A stretch of 20,081 nucleotides of DNA. Origin: Methanoregula sp. Its GTDB lineage: Archaea > Halobacteriota > Methanomicrobia > Methanomicrobiales > Methanospirillaceae. The notes under the pieces are model-generated. The model was given only the letters and a program-made list of their open reading frames with translations, was not told the DNA's origin and did no database searches. Below, piece after piece: positions 1 to 6,358 of this stretch. Numbering within the stretch: the first letter of the stretch is position 1; each line of letters begins with the position of its first letter. The translations under genes were made by a program, and so were the position numbers. Location: positions 36,203 to 56,283 of the forward strand of contig PMKW01000167.1 of the NCBI GenBank assembly GCA_003157895.1, written 5' to 3'.

Positions 1-175
1 GTGCAGGGATGCACTGATATTTGTATAGTTTATTTTACATTTTGTTTTAAATACTTTCCTATTTTGACATATCAAACTGTCCCTGGAGACGTCGGATCTG
101 CACGGTCTCAGGGAATGGAGTGTATCACACCCCAGACTCCTGCCCGGATCCTGGCAGATCTCCATGAACGGCAAA

Positions 176-1501
176 TTACGTGTTGTCCGGGTTGACAATC
201 CGCCCGATAAAGAGGATCGCCCCGGTATCATTATCCTGAATCAGGAAGATGAACGGGTGGTCGGCCCTGAAGACCACCGGCTTCTCCGGAGCGGCCGCAC
301 CAGCCCCCATCATGATATGCGTGGCAGCCGCTGCTTCAGTCCCTTCCTCATCCACATTCACATACGCACTATGGATCACAGCGCTGATATTCAGGTTCCT
401 TGTACCGTCCATACCGGAGAAGTCAGCCGCACTGCCGAAGGCGTCGGGCATTCCCATTGAAGCAAGGGGATCGGCCAGCGAATAATCCGTGCGGGTCACA
501 AACCTGGGGAAATACACCATCACGCGCCGTGTGGTGGCCGACTGCTCCAGTGCCGAAAGGTTTTCGGGATCGAGTGCGGCTTCTGCGGCTGCCAGACTGC
601 TGTTCCTGGGCAGGAGGACGACCATGGAGAGGCCGTTCCCGATTCCGTGTTTATACGGCATGGAGAGCATCTGGAGATCCCCGGTCTCTGCGTACGGGTA
701 CCGGGCTTCCTCAGCCGTCTGCTCCATCATTTTCACGGTGACCGTCTCTGGCGGGGATACATGGAAATCCGCGTCAAGAGTATTTTTCGGGTCGAACTGC
801 CTCACCCAGGTGCCTTTGAAGTACACGGCATTGGTGATCCCAAGACGGGTAGAAGGATCAACAGAACCGGGGGGCAGCAGATCGGTAATCTTGTTATTCG
901 TCTTTTCTGCAACCCATGCATTGATGGCCTGCCGGGATGCCTCCGGCTGGCCGATGAAGTCAAGGCTGGTGGTATTAGCCGCGTACCAGCGCCGGACCGT
1001 GCCGGTGTACGCCGGCAGGAACGGATAGGTCTTCTCTGCCCAGAGGGCGTTTGCAGTGCAGAGGGTAAAGTTCCTGTCTCCCCCGGCCAGGCCGGCGAGA
1101 GAGCGGGAGTACCCCTGCCGCAGCGTTTCACTGTCAGCCGGGAAATGGAAGACCGCATGGATCTGATCTGCGGTGGTATTGCGGGCCCCTTCGTATGCGA
1201 TCATAAATGCAGACGAGATCGAAAACGGCGAGAAGAAAAGGTTGCCCTCCATATACCGGGGATCCCGGGCCAGCTGCAGGTACATGTCCCGGGCAAACTG
1301 GTTATCTGCCGCAACCACGGTTGTTTCGTCAGCCGTTGCCAGAGTCTCGTTGCCGGCTGGTTCGAGTGCGCCATGTGGTACTTCGATCGCACAGGGATTG
1401 GTCGATGCGACCGGGCCGGGCAGGAAGATGCATCCCGCAATGAGGATACCGGTGATGAGCAGCAGGGACAGGGCAAACAGGGCAGGGGTTCCGTGTTTCA
1501 T
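176..1501 (-). CDS. Lipoprotein serpin (serine protease inhibitor)
   Basis: A 441-residue serpin, predicted to be lipid-anchored outside the cell. The N-terminus has a hydrophobic signal segment ending in the lipobox LIAGC, so Cys24 would be the lipidated residue. The serpin fold follows to the end, closing with the family-typical strand HPFIFLIQDNDTGAILFIGR. The reactive-centre hinge EEGTEAAAAT starts at residue 385. It has Thr at P14 and a run of Ala at P12-P9, the pattern of an inhibitory serpin that can insert its loop, not a storage-type serpin. Counting 17 residues from Glu385 puts P1 near Gly401 in a Met/Gly/Ala-rich loop (inference). This suggests a target protease that prefers small residues. 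A TATA-like box 27 bases upstream and no Shine-Dalgarno sequence point to a leaderless mRNA. The family assignment is secure; the target protease is unknown. Confidence 0.93.
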   Translation of the reverse strand: MKHGTPALFALSLLLITGILIAGCIFLPGPVASTNPCAIEVPHGALEPAGNETLATADETTVVAADNQFARDMYLQLARDPRYMEGNLFFSPFSISSAFMIAYEGARNTTADQIHAVFHFPADSETLRQGYSRSLAGLAGGDRNFTLCTANALWAEKTYPFLPAYTGTVRRWYAANTTSLDFIGQPEASRQAINAWVAEKTNNKITDLLPPGSVDPSTRLGITNAVYFKGTWVRQFDPKNTLDADFHVSPPETVTVKMMEQTAEEARYPYAETGDLQMLSMPYKHGIGNGLSMVVLLPRNSSLAAAEAALDPENLSALEQSATTRRVMVYFPRFVTRTDYSLADPLASMGMPDAFGSAADFSGMDGTRNLNISAVIHSAYVNVDEEGTEAAAATHIMMGAGAAAPEKPVVFRADHPFIFLIQDNDTGAILFIGRIVNPDNT

Positions 1502-1522
1502 AATCAGTGATGGACAGGTTCG

Positions 1523-1533
1523 CTCTTATACCT
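1523..1533 (-). promoter_or_regulatory. TATA box of the serpin gene
   Basis: On the minus strand this reads GGTATAAGAG, centred about 27 bases before the serpin ATG. Archaeal TATA boxes lie about 25-27 bases before the transcription start, so the mRNA would begin at or next to the start codon. Confidence 0.5.
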
Positions 1534-1576
1534 GGCGTTAAGTGCGGGTTTTTTTGGCCTTATGCTTTTTCGGGAA

Positions 1577-1626
1577 CCCCCTATGATTCCGGTCACACCG
1601 TCGGAATCTCCATAGGAAATGGGGGG
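1577..1626. repeat. Long imperfect inverted repeat (hairpin)
   Basis: Left arm: CCC, then CCTATG (1580-1585), ATTCC (1586-1590) and GGT (1591-1593). Right arm: ACC (1597-1599), GGAAT (1603-1607), CATAGG (1611-1616) and GGG within 1621-1626. The loop is CAC (1594-1596). The pairing segments are separated by 3-4 base bulges on the right side only (1600-1602, 1608-1610, 1617-1620). About 17 pairs can form. The hairpin lies between two divergent genes and could be an operator, an RNA structure or a remnant of a palindromic element. Confidence 0.6.
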
Positions 1627-1920
1627 CAGTCATATATCTGACATTATATGGCTCTCATAGTTGGTCAGGTGGGGGTACCTGCTGTAGTAGGGGATGGACC
1701 CTTTTCATGGAAAGTGCGGGACCCGGTTTACGAACAGGGAAGCGGGGTTTCTGGAGATGGCGTGGAGGAGAACGAAGAACGTTTCAAAGTTCTTCGGGGC
1801 AATAATTGCAAGGCGATCCGGATCGTGAACATGGGAGTGCCATTCTACGGTTTTTTCCGGCAGTTTCCGGGGCCCGATTGCATTCATGTTTTAAACGGAT
1901 TTATCACTCATCACAACAAT

Positions 1921-1930
1921 CTAAATAAGA
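1921..1930 (+). promoter_or_regulatory. TATA box and Shine-Dalgarno of the PEGA gene
   Basis: CTAAATAAGA is centred about 47 bases before the ATG at 1972, which leaves a leader of about 20 bases. GGAG at 1961-1964 sits 7 bases before that ATG. Together they support 1972 as the start instead of the upstream in-frame ATG at 1648. Confidence 0.45.
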
Positions 1931-1971
1931 ACAAGAAATTAACTGTAAATCCAGTTGGCAGGAGTTTATCA

Positions 1972-2748
1972 ATGTCTCGTGGAAGCGGATACTATGTCAT
2001 ACCCATCGCAGTATTCCTCGCAATACTTCTCATCATACTTCCGGTCAGTGCCTCCAATACCACACCAACGACAACCGTCGCCACCACGCAGACTACCGAA
2101 GTCACTCCAACGACAACCGTTGCCACCACGCAGACCACCGAAGTCACGCCAGTGACTACCGTTGCCACCACGCAGACTACCGAAGTCACGCAAGCGACTA
2201 CCATTACAACTACGCCGACAACCACCGCCACACCAGCGACAACTGTCGCCACTACAAAAACAACGGTCCCGGTTACCAAGACGACAACGGTAGGTAATAC
2301 TACAAACCCGACCACATCCGGAACAGAGACCGGAACAACCGGCAGTGTAACGGTGCACTCATCTCCCACCGGCGCCAGTATCCTGATCGATGGTGTCTAT
2401 TCCGGGATAACCCCGGGAAACGTAGACGGATTGGCGGCGGGAAACCATATCCTGCGGCTGACGTTGAGCGGGTACTATGATTACGAGGGCTCGATCTATA
2501 TCGTTCCGGAAGAGGAGAACCAGGCATATGGCACCCTCCAGCCCACGAGCCAGGTCGTGTCAACCGAGGTGACCCCGGTCCCTACCGTGATCATTCCCGT
2601 GATCATCACGGTTGCCACGCCATTACCCACGCAGGATACGGGCCTGCTTGGAAACTCGGGGGTTCTCGTGGCCATAATTGGTGTCATTACCGCAGTGATC
2701 GCATCGGGGGCTACGATCTTCACCCACGTCAAGCCTCCCAAGAAATAG
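1972..2748 (+). CDS. Thr-rich cell-surface protein with PEGA domain
   Basis: A predicted 258-residue exported, membrane-anchored protein. Residues 8-24 form a hydrophobic signal or anchor segment ending at VSAS. Residues 25 to about 110 are almost entirely Thr, Val, Pro and Ala, with three near-identical 14-residue repeats (TTTVATTQTTEVTP type). Such segments in archaeal surface proteins are usually O-glycosylated stalks (family knowledge). A PEGA domain follows (about 124-185), beginning SVTVHSSPTGASILIDGVY, with the typical G-x-TP and LTLSGYYDYEG elements. The C-terminus has one membrane helix (VLVAIIGVITAVIASGATIF) and a short basic tail, KPPKK, so the bulk faces outside. The start at 1972 is chosen for its signal peptide and Shine-Dalgarno sequence. 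Function beyond a surface or adhesive role is unknown. Confidence 0.82.
   Translation: MSRGSGYYVIPIAVFLAILLIILPVSASNTTPTTTVATTQTTEVTPTTTVATTQTTEVTPVTTVATTQTTEVTQATTITTTPTTTATPATTVATTKTTVPVTKTTTVGNTTNPTTSGTETGTTGSVTVHSSPTGASILIDGVYSGITPGNVDGLAAGNHILRLTLSGYYDYEGSIYIVPEEENQAYGTLQPTSQVVSTEVTPVPTVIIPVIITVATPLPTQDTGLLGNSGVLVAIIGVITAVIASGATIFTHVKPPKK
2065..2190 (+). repeat. Three tandem 42-base coding repeats
   Basis: Units at 2065-2106, 2107-2148 and 2149-2190 encode the Thr-rich 14-residue repeat. They differ by a few bases (for example GTC/GTT, ACT/ACC, ACG to GTG). A decayed fourth unit follows from 2191. Expansion by slippage or unequal recombination is the likely origin. Confidence 0.85.
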
Positions 2749-2774
2749 TAACGGGTTGCCTGCCGGAGCCGGGA

Positions 2775-2781
2775 TTTTTTT
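2775..2781 (+). terminator. T-rich terminator of the PEGA gene
   Basis: A run of seven T lies 27 bases past the stop codon, with a second T-rich stretch near 2800. Oligo-T on the coding strand is enough to terminate archaeal RNA polymerase. Confidence 0.45.
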
Positions 2782-2948
2782 GAATCTGTATTGATGATTA
2801 TTTTTTATCTGAGAATTGGCACAAATTCTTCTCTTCTGTCAATTTTCAGGTACGCAAAATAATTTCTGAATTGCGACCGGGGCAGCCATTCTTTTCGTGA
2901 ACTGCTCGATCACCGATAACGTATGCTAGTCGTTTCTCATTGCCACCC

Positions 2949-2960
2949 AAAAAAAGAAAA
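2949..2960 (-). terminator. T-rich terminator of leuA
   Basis: On the minus strand the leuA stop is followed within about 6 bases by TTTTCTTTTTTT, an oligo-T archaeal terminator facing the convergent PEGA gene. Confidence 0.5.
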
Positions 2961-2966
2961 GATTGA

Positions 2967-4487
2967 TCAGGCCCGGTTGATCAGGTTCACCGCATTAACC
3001 AGCGCCTCGACCGACGAGAGGATAATATCGTCCCCGCTCCCGCTGGCATCGAAGATCCTGCCATGCTCGTCCTCCACCGCGATGGTCACATGGCACATGG
3101 CGTCCGAACCGCCCGAGATTGCCTCGATGTTGAACTCCTTGAGCTGGAGTTTCGAGGGTGTGATCCCGAGGATGGCCCTGAGGGCTGCGTCCACGGGGCC
3201 GTTGCCCACGGCGGAGAAGACATGTTCCGTGCCGTTGACCTTCGCCCGGACGCTTGCTGTCGGAAGGGCGTGGTTGCCGGTCATGATGGCGATGTCCTGC
3301 AAATCGAACACTTTATTGTTCAGCTCGATGCCCATCACGGTCTCGGCGATCTCATAGAGGTCCGCGTCCGTCACCCGCTTCCCGCGGCTGGCAACGGCTT
3401 TCACCTTCTCGATGATCACGTCAAGCTGGGTATCGTCGGGTTCAATGTGGGCATCGGTCAGCATCTGCCGTACTGCATGCCGGCCAACGTGCTTGCCGAG
3501 CGTCAGCCGCCGGCGGTGCCCGACCATCTCAGGGGTCATGATTCCGGGCTCGAAGGTGGCCGTATTCTTCAGGACACCCTGCGAGTGAATACCGCTCTCG
3601 TGCGAAAAGACGTTCTCTCCGACAACCGGCTGGATGGGCAGGATAGCGATCCCGGAAAACCGGGCGATAAGGCGCGAAGTCTCAACGAGCCGTGCCTTCT
3701 CGATCCCGGTCCTGATGCGGTAGATCGACTCCATGATCATCACAGTCTGGGCAAGGTCGGCATTGCCTGCGCGTTCTCCGAGCCCGTTGACCGTCACCTG
3801 CACCTGCGATGCGCCGGCTTCGACCGCCGCGATCGTGTTGGCGACCGCTAAGCCGAAGTCGTTGTGGCAGTGGACATCGATGGGGCACCGGACCTCTTTG
3901 TGGATCCGGGTGATGAGTGTCTTCATTGCCGAGGGCGAGATGACACCGACCGTGTCGGGCACGTTGATGATCGTTGCCCCGGCATCGGCAGCCGTCTGGA
4001 AAACCTGAAGGAGGTAGTCCCAGTCCGTCCGCGTGGCATCCATTGCGGAGAACATGCAGAGGTCGGACCGTTTCCGGATATGGCCGATGATATCCGCGGT
4101 GATCTCCAGAACTTCCTTCCGGCTCTTGTTGATGGTGTTCTCCCGCTGGATATCCGAGGTCGGGATGAACACATGGACCATGTCGACATTGCAGTCAAGG
4201 CAGGTGTCAACATCGGCTTTCACCGAGCGGGCGAGCCCGCAGATCACAGATTCAAGACCGAGCTTCTGAATAGCCGTTACTGTCTCTTTCTCGGCTTTTG
4301 ACGATGCAGGGAAACCTGCCTCTATCGCATGTACGCCGATTGCGGAGAGCTGGCGGGCAATCTCAATCTTCTGTTCAAAAGTAAATGCAATACCAGGGGT
4401 CTGTTCTCCGTCACGTAATGTGGTGTCAAAAACAGTTACTTCTTCACGAGCACAGCTATCGGTGAAGAAGACGATCCCCCGCAACAT
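2967..4487 (-). CDS. leuA: 2-isopropylmalate synthase family enzyme
   Basis: A 506-residue acyl-CoA-condensing enzyme of the LeuA/CimA/AksA family, probably 2-isopropylmalate synthase (acetyl-CoA plus 2-oxoisovalerate, first step of leucine synthesis). The catalytic TIM barrel covers about residues 16-290. DTTLRDGEQTPG (21-32) carries the catalytic Arg25-Asp26, and HCHND (206-210) supplies two metal-binding His. GERAGN ends at Asn242 and HESGIHSQG lies at 296-304. A C-terminal LeuA-type regulatory domain (about 390-506) is present; AksA (homocitrate synthase) is shorter and lacks it. EAGFP, CGLARS and NVPDTVG resemble LeuA more than the EAGSA, SFVR and CVCDTVG that I recall for methanogen CimA. 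Citramalate synthase remains the main alternative. The gene stands alone, with a TATA box 42 bases upstream. Confidence 0.88.
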   Translation of the reverse strand: MLRGIVFFTDSCAREEVTVFDTTLRDGEQTPGIAFTFEQKIEIARQLSAIGVHAIEAGFPASSKAEKETVTAIQKLGLESVICGLARSVKADVDTCLDCNVDMVHVFIPTSDIQRENTINKSRKEVLEITADIIGHIRKRSDLCMFSAMDATRTDWDYLLQVFQTAADAGATIINVPDTVGVISPSAMKTLITRIHKEVRCPIDVHCHNDFGLAVANTIAAVEAGASQVQVTVNGLGERAGNADLAQTVMIMESIYRIRTGIEKARLVETSRLIARFSGIAILPIQPVVGENVFSHESGIHSQGVLKNTATFEPGIMTPEMVGHRRRLTLGKHVGRHAVRQMLTDAHIEPDDTQLDVIIEKVKAVASRGKRVTDADLYEIAETVMGIELNNKVFDLQDIAIMTGNHALPTASVRAKVNGTEHVFSAVGNGPVDAALRAILGITPSKLQLKEFNIEAISGGSDAMCHVTIAVEDEHGRIFDASGSGDDIILSSVEALVNAVNLINRA

Positions 4488-4524
4488 CCTTGCGAGCAGT
4501 CATACAGGAACATGTGCATGCGGA

Positions 4525-4534
4525 TTATTTAAAC
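4525..4534 (-). promoter_or_regulatory. TATA box of leuA
   Basis: On the minus strand this reads GTTTAAATAA, centred about 42 bases before the leuA ATG, giving a leader of roughly 15 bases. It is flanked upstream by the inverted repeat at 4546-4587. Confidence 0.45.
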
Positions 4535-4545
4535 AATCGCTGCAC

Positions 4546-4587
4546 CAGGCCCGGTTCTGTTGTTTTTCCCCTTAAAACCGGGCCCTG
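4546..4587. promoter_or_regulatory. Inverted repeat between leuA and tRNA-Tyr promoters
   Basis: GGCCCGGTT (4548-4556) is perfectly mirrored by AACCGGGCC (4576-4584). With a one-base bulge the match extends to CAGG/CCTG on the outside, about 11 pairs. The 19-base spacer is pyrimidine-rich. The element lies just upstream of both divergent TATA boxes, where archaeal activators or repressors bind. It could be a two-half-site operator or a hairpin. Confidence 0.45.
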
Positions 4588-4596
4588 TTACGATAC

Positions 4597-4604
4597 GTTT
4601 AATA
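4597..4604 (+). promoter_or_regulatory. TATA box of the tRNA-Tyr/tRNA-Asp unit
   Basis: GTTTAATA is centred about 34 bases before the first tRNA base, which fits initiation a few bases upstream of the mature 5' end. Confidence 0.45.
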
Positions 4605-4634
4605 CGGATTTACCCCTACATTATTAGGCAGTGC

Positions 4635-4740
4635 CCCGCCTTAACTCAGCCTGGTAGAGTGCGCGGCTGTAGATTGGTTTACCGTTCAAGGTAACTGCGC
4701 GGCTACCGCGATGTCCCCGGTTCGAATCTGGGAGGCGGGA
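4635..4740 (+). tRNA. tRNA-Tyr (GTA), intron-containing
   Basis: The acceptor stem CCCGCCT (4635-4641) pairs with AGGCGGG (4733-4739), with discriminator A4740. The first pair is C1-G72, the archaeal and eukaryotic tRNA-Tyr identity pair. The D stem is ACTC/GAGT. The anticodon stem CGCGG (4662-4666) pairs with CCGCG (4706-4710), with anticodon GTA at 4669-4671. The T stem CCCGG/CTGGG encloses loop TTCGAAT. Removing the 32-base intron (4673-4704) leaves a 74-base tRNA. CCA is not encoded, so the CCA enzyme at 15285-16652 would add it. Confidence 0.96.
4673..4704 (+). other. Archaeal tRNA intron (32 bases) in tRNA-Tyr
   Basis: The insertion follows position 37, one base after anticodon GTA, the canonical archaeal site. 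Exons are 4635-4672 and 4705-4740. The tRNA-splicing endonuclease would cut at a bulge-helix-bulge formed with the anticodon stem. I place the boundaries by restoring a 7-base anticodon loop; a shift of a base or so is possible. Confidence 0.88.
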
Positions 4741-4756
4741 TTTACTGTTTAAAAGT

Positions 4757-4829
4757 GCCCAGGTAGTGTAGTGGCCTATCATGATTGCCTGTCACGCAAT
4801 CGACTCGGATTCGAATTCCGACCTGGGCG
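4757..4829 (+). tRNA. tRNA-Asp (GTC)
   Basis: The acceptor stem GCCCAGG (4757-4763) pairs with CCTGGGC (4822-4828), discriminator G4829. The anticodon stem ATTGC/GCAAT encloses loop CTGTCAC, giving anticodon GTC. The T arm is TCGGA/TCCGA around TTCGAAT. Length is 73 bases with no intron or encoded CCA. It starts 16 bases after tRNA-Tyr and is probably co-transcribed. Confidence 0.96.
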
Positions 4830-4898
4830 TTGCTGCGATTTTTATGATATACTTCTGATAGCAGAGTGGTGAGATTCTCACGGGTCTCATTTCTGCGG

Positions 4899-4910
4899 CC
4901 TTTATCTTTT
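4899..4910 (+). promoter_or_regulatory. TATA box of the Cache lipoprotein gene
   Basis: CCTTTATCTTTT is centred about 28 bases before the ATG at 4932, consistent with a leaderless mRNA and supporting that start over the in-frame GTG-type start upstream at 4866. Confidence 0.4.
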
Positions 4911-4931
4911 ATCGGCATCAACAATTATGGC

Positions 4932-5528
4932 ATGATGCTGAATTTCCGTATATTCACGATCACCGGCATCCTCACGGTACTTTTCCTGTTCAGTGCCGGC
5001 TGCACGCAGGCTCCGGCACAAACGCCGGCTCCCCCGGCAGAGGGAACGACCATCGTGACATTCTCACCGGCCATAACCCCCGCAGCCATGCAGAACGCGA
5101 CAAAAGAGGAGATGGTCGCTTTCGTACAGGAAGCTGTTGCCTATGCAAAACAGAACGGGAAGGAAAAAGCCCTTGCCGAGTTCTCCAACCGGAACGGTTC
5201 GTTCTTCCGGGGCGTACTCTATATCTACGCGTATGACTACAATGGCACCACCATTGCCCACCCGGTGAACCCGGAGAAGATCGGGATTAACCGTTTGAAC
5301 GAGATGGATGCTGAAGGCAACCTGTTCATCACGGACCTCCGGTACGCTGCATACAATGGCACGGGTTTTGCCACCTATGCGTACATCAATCCCATGCACA
5401 ACAATACGGTGGAAAAGAAACTCGGGTATGCGATGAAAGTTGATGAGAGCTGGTGGCTGGGATCCGGTATCTATATCGGGCCGGCCGACATCCCGGCACC
5501 AGTTTCAACAACGCAGTTGTCATCCTAA
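4932..5528 (+). CDS. Lipoprotein with a single Cache-type sensor domain
   Basis: A 198-residue predicted lipoprotein. The signal segment FRIFTITGILTVLFLFSAGC ends in the lipobox SAGC, followed by a Pro/Ala-rich linker. Residues from about 55 onward match the single-Cache (sCache_2-like) ligand-binding fold: a helix with VQEAVAYAKQNGKEKALAEF, the strand ending LYIYAYDYNGTTIAHP, then GINRLNEMDAEGN, GTGFATYAYINP and KLGYAMKVDESWWLGSGIY. Such domains usually sit outside a membrane-spanning kinase or chemoreceptor. Here no transmembrane or output domain is attached, so it may bind a small ligand outside the cell and act through a partner, or act as a binding protein (inference). It is preceded by tRNA-Asp and is convergent with the YkgJ-family gene, only 25 bases away. 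Confidence 0.85.
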   Translation: MMLNFRIFTITGILTVLFLFSAGCTQAPAQTPAPPAEGTTIVTFSPAITPAAMQNATKEEMVAFVQEAVAYAKQNGKEKALAEFSNRNGSFFRGVLYIYAYDYNGTTIAHPVNPEKIGINRLNEMDAEGNLFITDLRYAAYNGTGFATYAYINPMHNNTVEKKLGYAMKVDESWWLGSGIYIGPADIPAPVSTTQLSS

Positions 5529-5553
5529 AATTTTTTCCGGCAAGGAATTACGG

Positions 5554-6024
5554 TCAGTCCACCCGGTATCCCCTTTCCTGCAGGAACACTGCAATCCACG
5601 GCTCGGCCTTGCCGTCATCCTTCGGTCTTCTCCGGACAACCTCTTCCCACACGGCCCGGAGTCCCGGGTCATCGGAATGGAGATCGAGCGTCCCCCGCAC
5701 CGTCCCGAGAAGCAGGCCGCGTACATCCGACACCCGCATCACCACACAGCGGTAGAATTTGCATTGCGCTGGGCTGTCGCGGTGGATCGTGCAGCGGAGG
5801 AGGTTCCCCTCCGGGCGAAGGAAGCGGCAGGCTGCCGGATTCCGTTCCGGAAAGGAAAAATCCCCAAAGATCGTCTGCTTGTCCTCGTCAACTTCTGCGG
5901 TAAACGGGGTGCCGGTAGAGACCGATTCGCAGTCGAACGTGAACGGCCCGGTCTGGCGCTCGATCACGATATAATCACCTAGGTACATGCAGCACGAACC
6001 GCACTGCCGGCAGCTAAAAGCCAT
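5554..6024 (-). CDS. YkgJ family Cys-cluster protein
   Basis: A 156-residue cytosolic protein of the YkgJ family (putative zinc or iron-sulfur chelating, CxxCxxCC type). The N-terminal cluster SCRQCGSCC gives Cys5, Cys8, Cys11 and Cys12. Further conserved-looking cysteines are at 66 (PAACRFL), 78 (LLRCTIH), 88 (PAQCKFY) and 93 (YRCVV), and RCTIHRDSPAQC is a family hallmark. Biochemical roles in this family are poorly defined; members are proposed to bind metal or assist metalloprotein maturation. The gene is alone on the minus strand, so context gives no clear job. The start at 6024 is chosen because the Cys motif begins only four residues later, as usual for the family. Confidence 0.85.
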   Translation of the reverse strand: MAFSCRQCGSCCMYLGDYIVIERQTGPFTFDCESVSTGTPFTAEVDEDKQTIFGDFSFPERNPAACRFLRPEGNLLRCTIHRDSPAQCKFYRCVVMRVSDVRGLLLGTVRGTLDLHSDDPGLRAVWEEVVRRRPKDDGKAEPWIAVFLQERGYRVD

Positions 6025-6358
6025 GGGTATGGTGTACTATCTGTACCGGATTAGAAAAAGGGACCGGAAGACTCGTTTGTTGCCCGAGCTTTTCTGCCCG
6101 CAGCCTGTGGAACAGAGCGTAAAGATTACCGGAATGAGAGCAGTCCATGAGTTTTCCCTATCGTACACCCCCATAAAAGAGATTTAAATTGTTACCGGTA
6201 CCGCTTACCAGACACAATACTCCGGGTTGCCATGTTTTCTTTTTTATTACTCTACCCTTAAACGGAGAGGGAACTTACCCTCTTAACCATAAACCTGATA
6301 AATATCTTTTTCATTATTAAGAATCAACCACTACCGGATAGTAGGCACACGTGGTACT
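6025..6358. other. Divergent intergenic region with promoters, no gene
   Basis: This 334-base AT-rich spacer lies between the divergent YkgJ and PH-domain genes. I see a candidate TATA box for the right-hand gene (6297-6306) and a small GGTACC palindrome near 6198. Open frames here are short, lack Shine-Dalgarno sequences and resemble nothing known. Confidence 0.5.
6297..6306 (+). promoter_or_regulatory. TATA box of the PH-domain gene
   Basis: GATAAATATC is centred about 57 bases before the ATG at 6359, implying a leader of about 30 bases. No strong Shine-Dalgarno sequence is evident. Confidence 0.4.

Larger units (their letters stand above)
1502..1971. other. Divergent intergenic region, no secure gene
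   Basis: This 470-base spacer separates the divergent serpin and PEGA-protein genes. It holds the serpin TATA box, a strong imperfect hairpin (1577-1626) and the PEGA-gene promoter. The frame of the PEGA gene is open back to an ATG at 1648. That upstream stretch has no recognisable domain and precedes a good signal peptide, so I treat it as non-coding. A 60-codon minus-strand frame (1705-1887) has plausible codon use but no Shine-Dalgarno sequence and no recognisable motif. It could be a small gene or a remnant. Confidence 0.5.

Noticed and set aside
1705..1887. 60-codon minus-strand frame between serpin and PEGA genes
   Set aside because: Codon use looks acceptable, but there is no Shine-Dalgarno sequence, well-placed TATA box or recognisable motif. 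Comparison with relatives would decide.
1648..1971. N-terminal extension of the PEGA protein from ATG 1648
   Set aside because: The extension has no recognisable sequence, and a signal peptide, Shine-Dalgarno sequence and TATA box fit a start at 1972.
2065..2226. CRISPR-like or tandem non-coding repeat
   Set aside because: The repeats are contiguous, in frame and encode a Thr-rich stalk; there are no unique spacers.
2793..2870. Possible C/D box guide RNA (TGATGA near 2793, CTGA about 15 and 70 bases later)
   Set aside because: No internal C' box and poor stem at the ends; the boxes are short enough to occur by chance in AT-rich DNA.
5987..6187. 66-codon plus-strand frame over the YkgJ start
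   Set aside because: It overlaps the Cys-motif end of the real gene on the other strand and has no features of its own.
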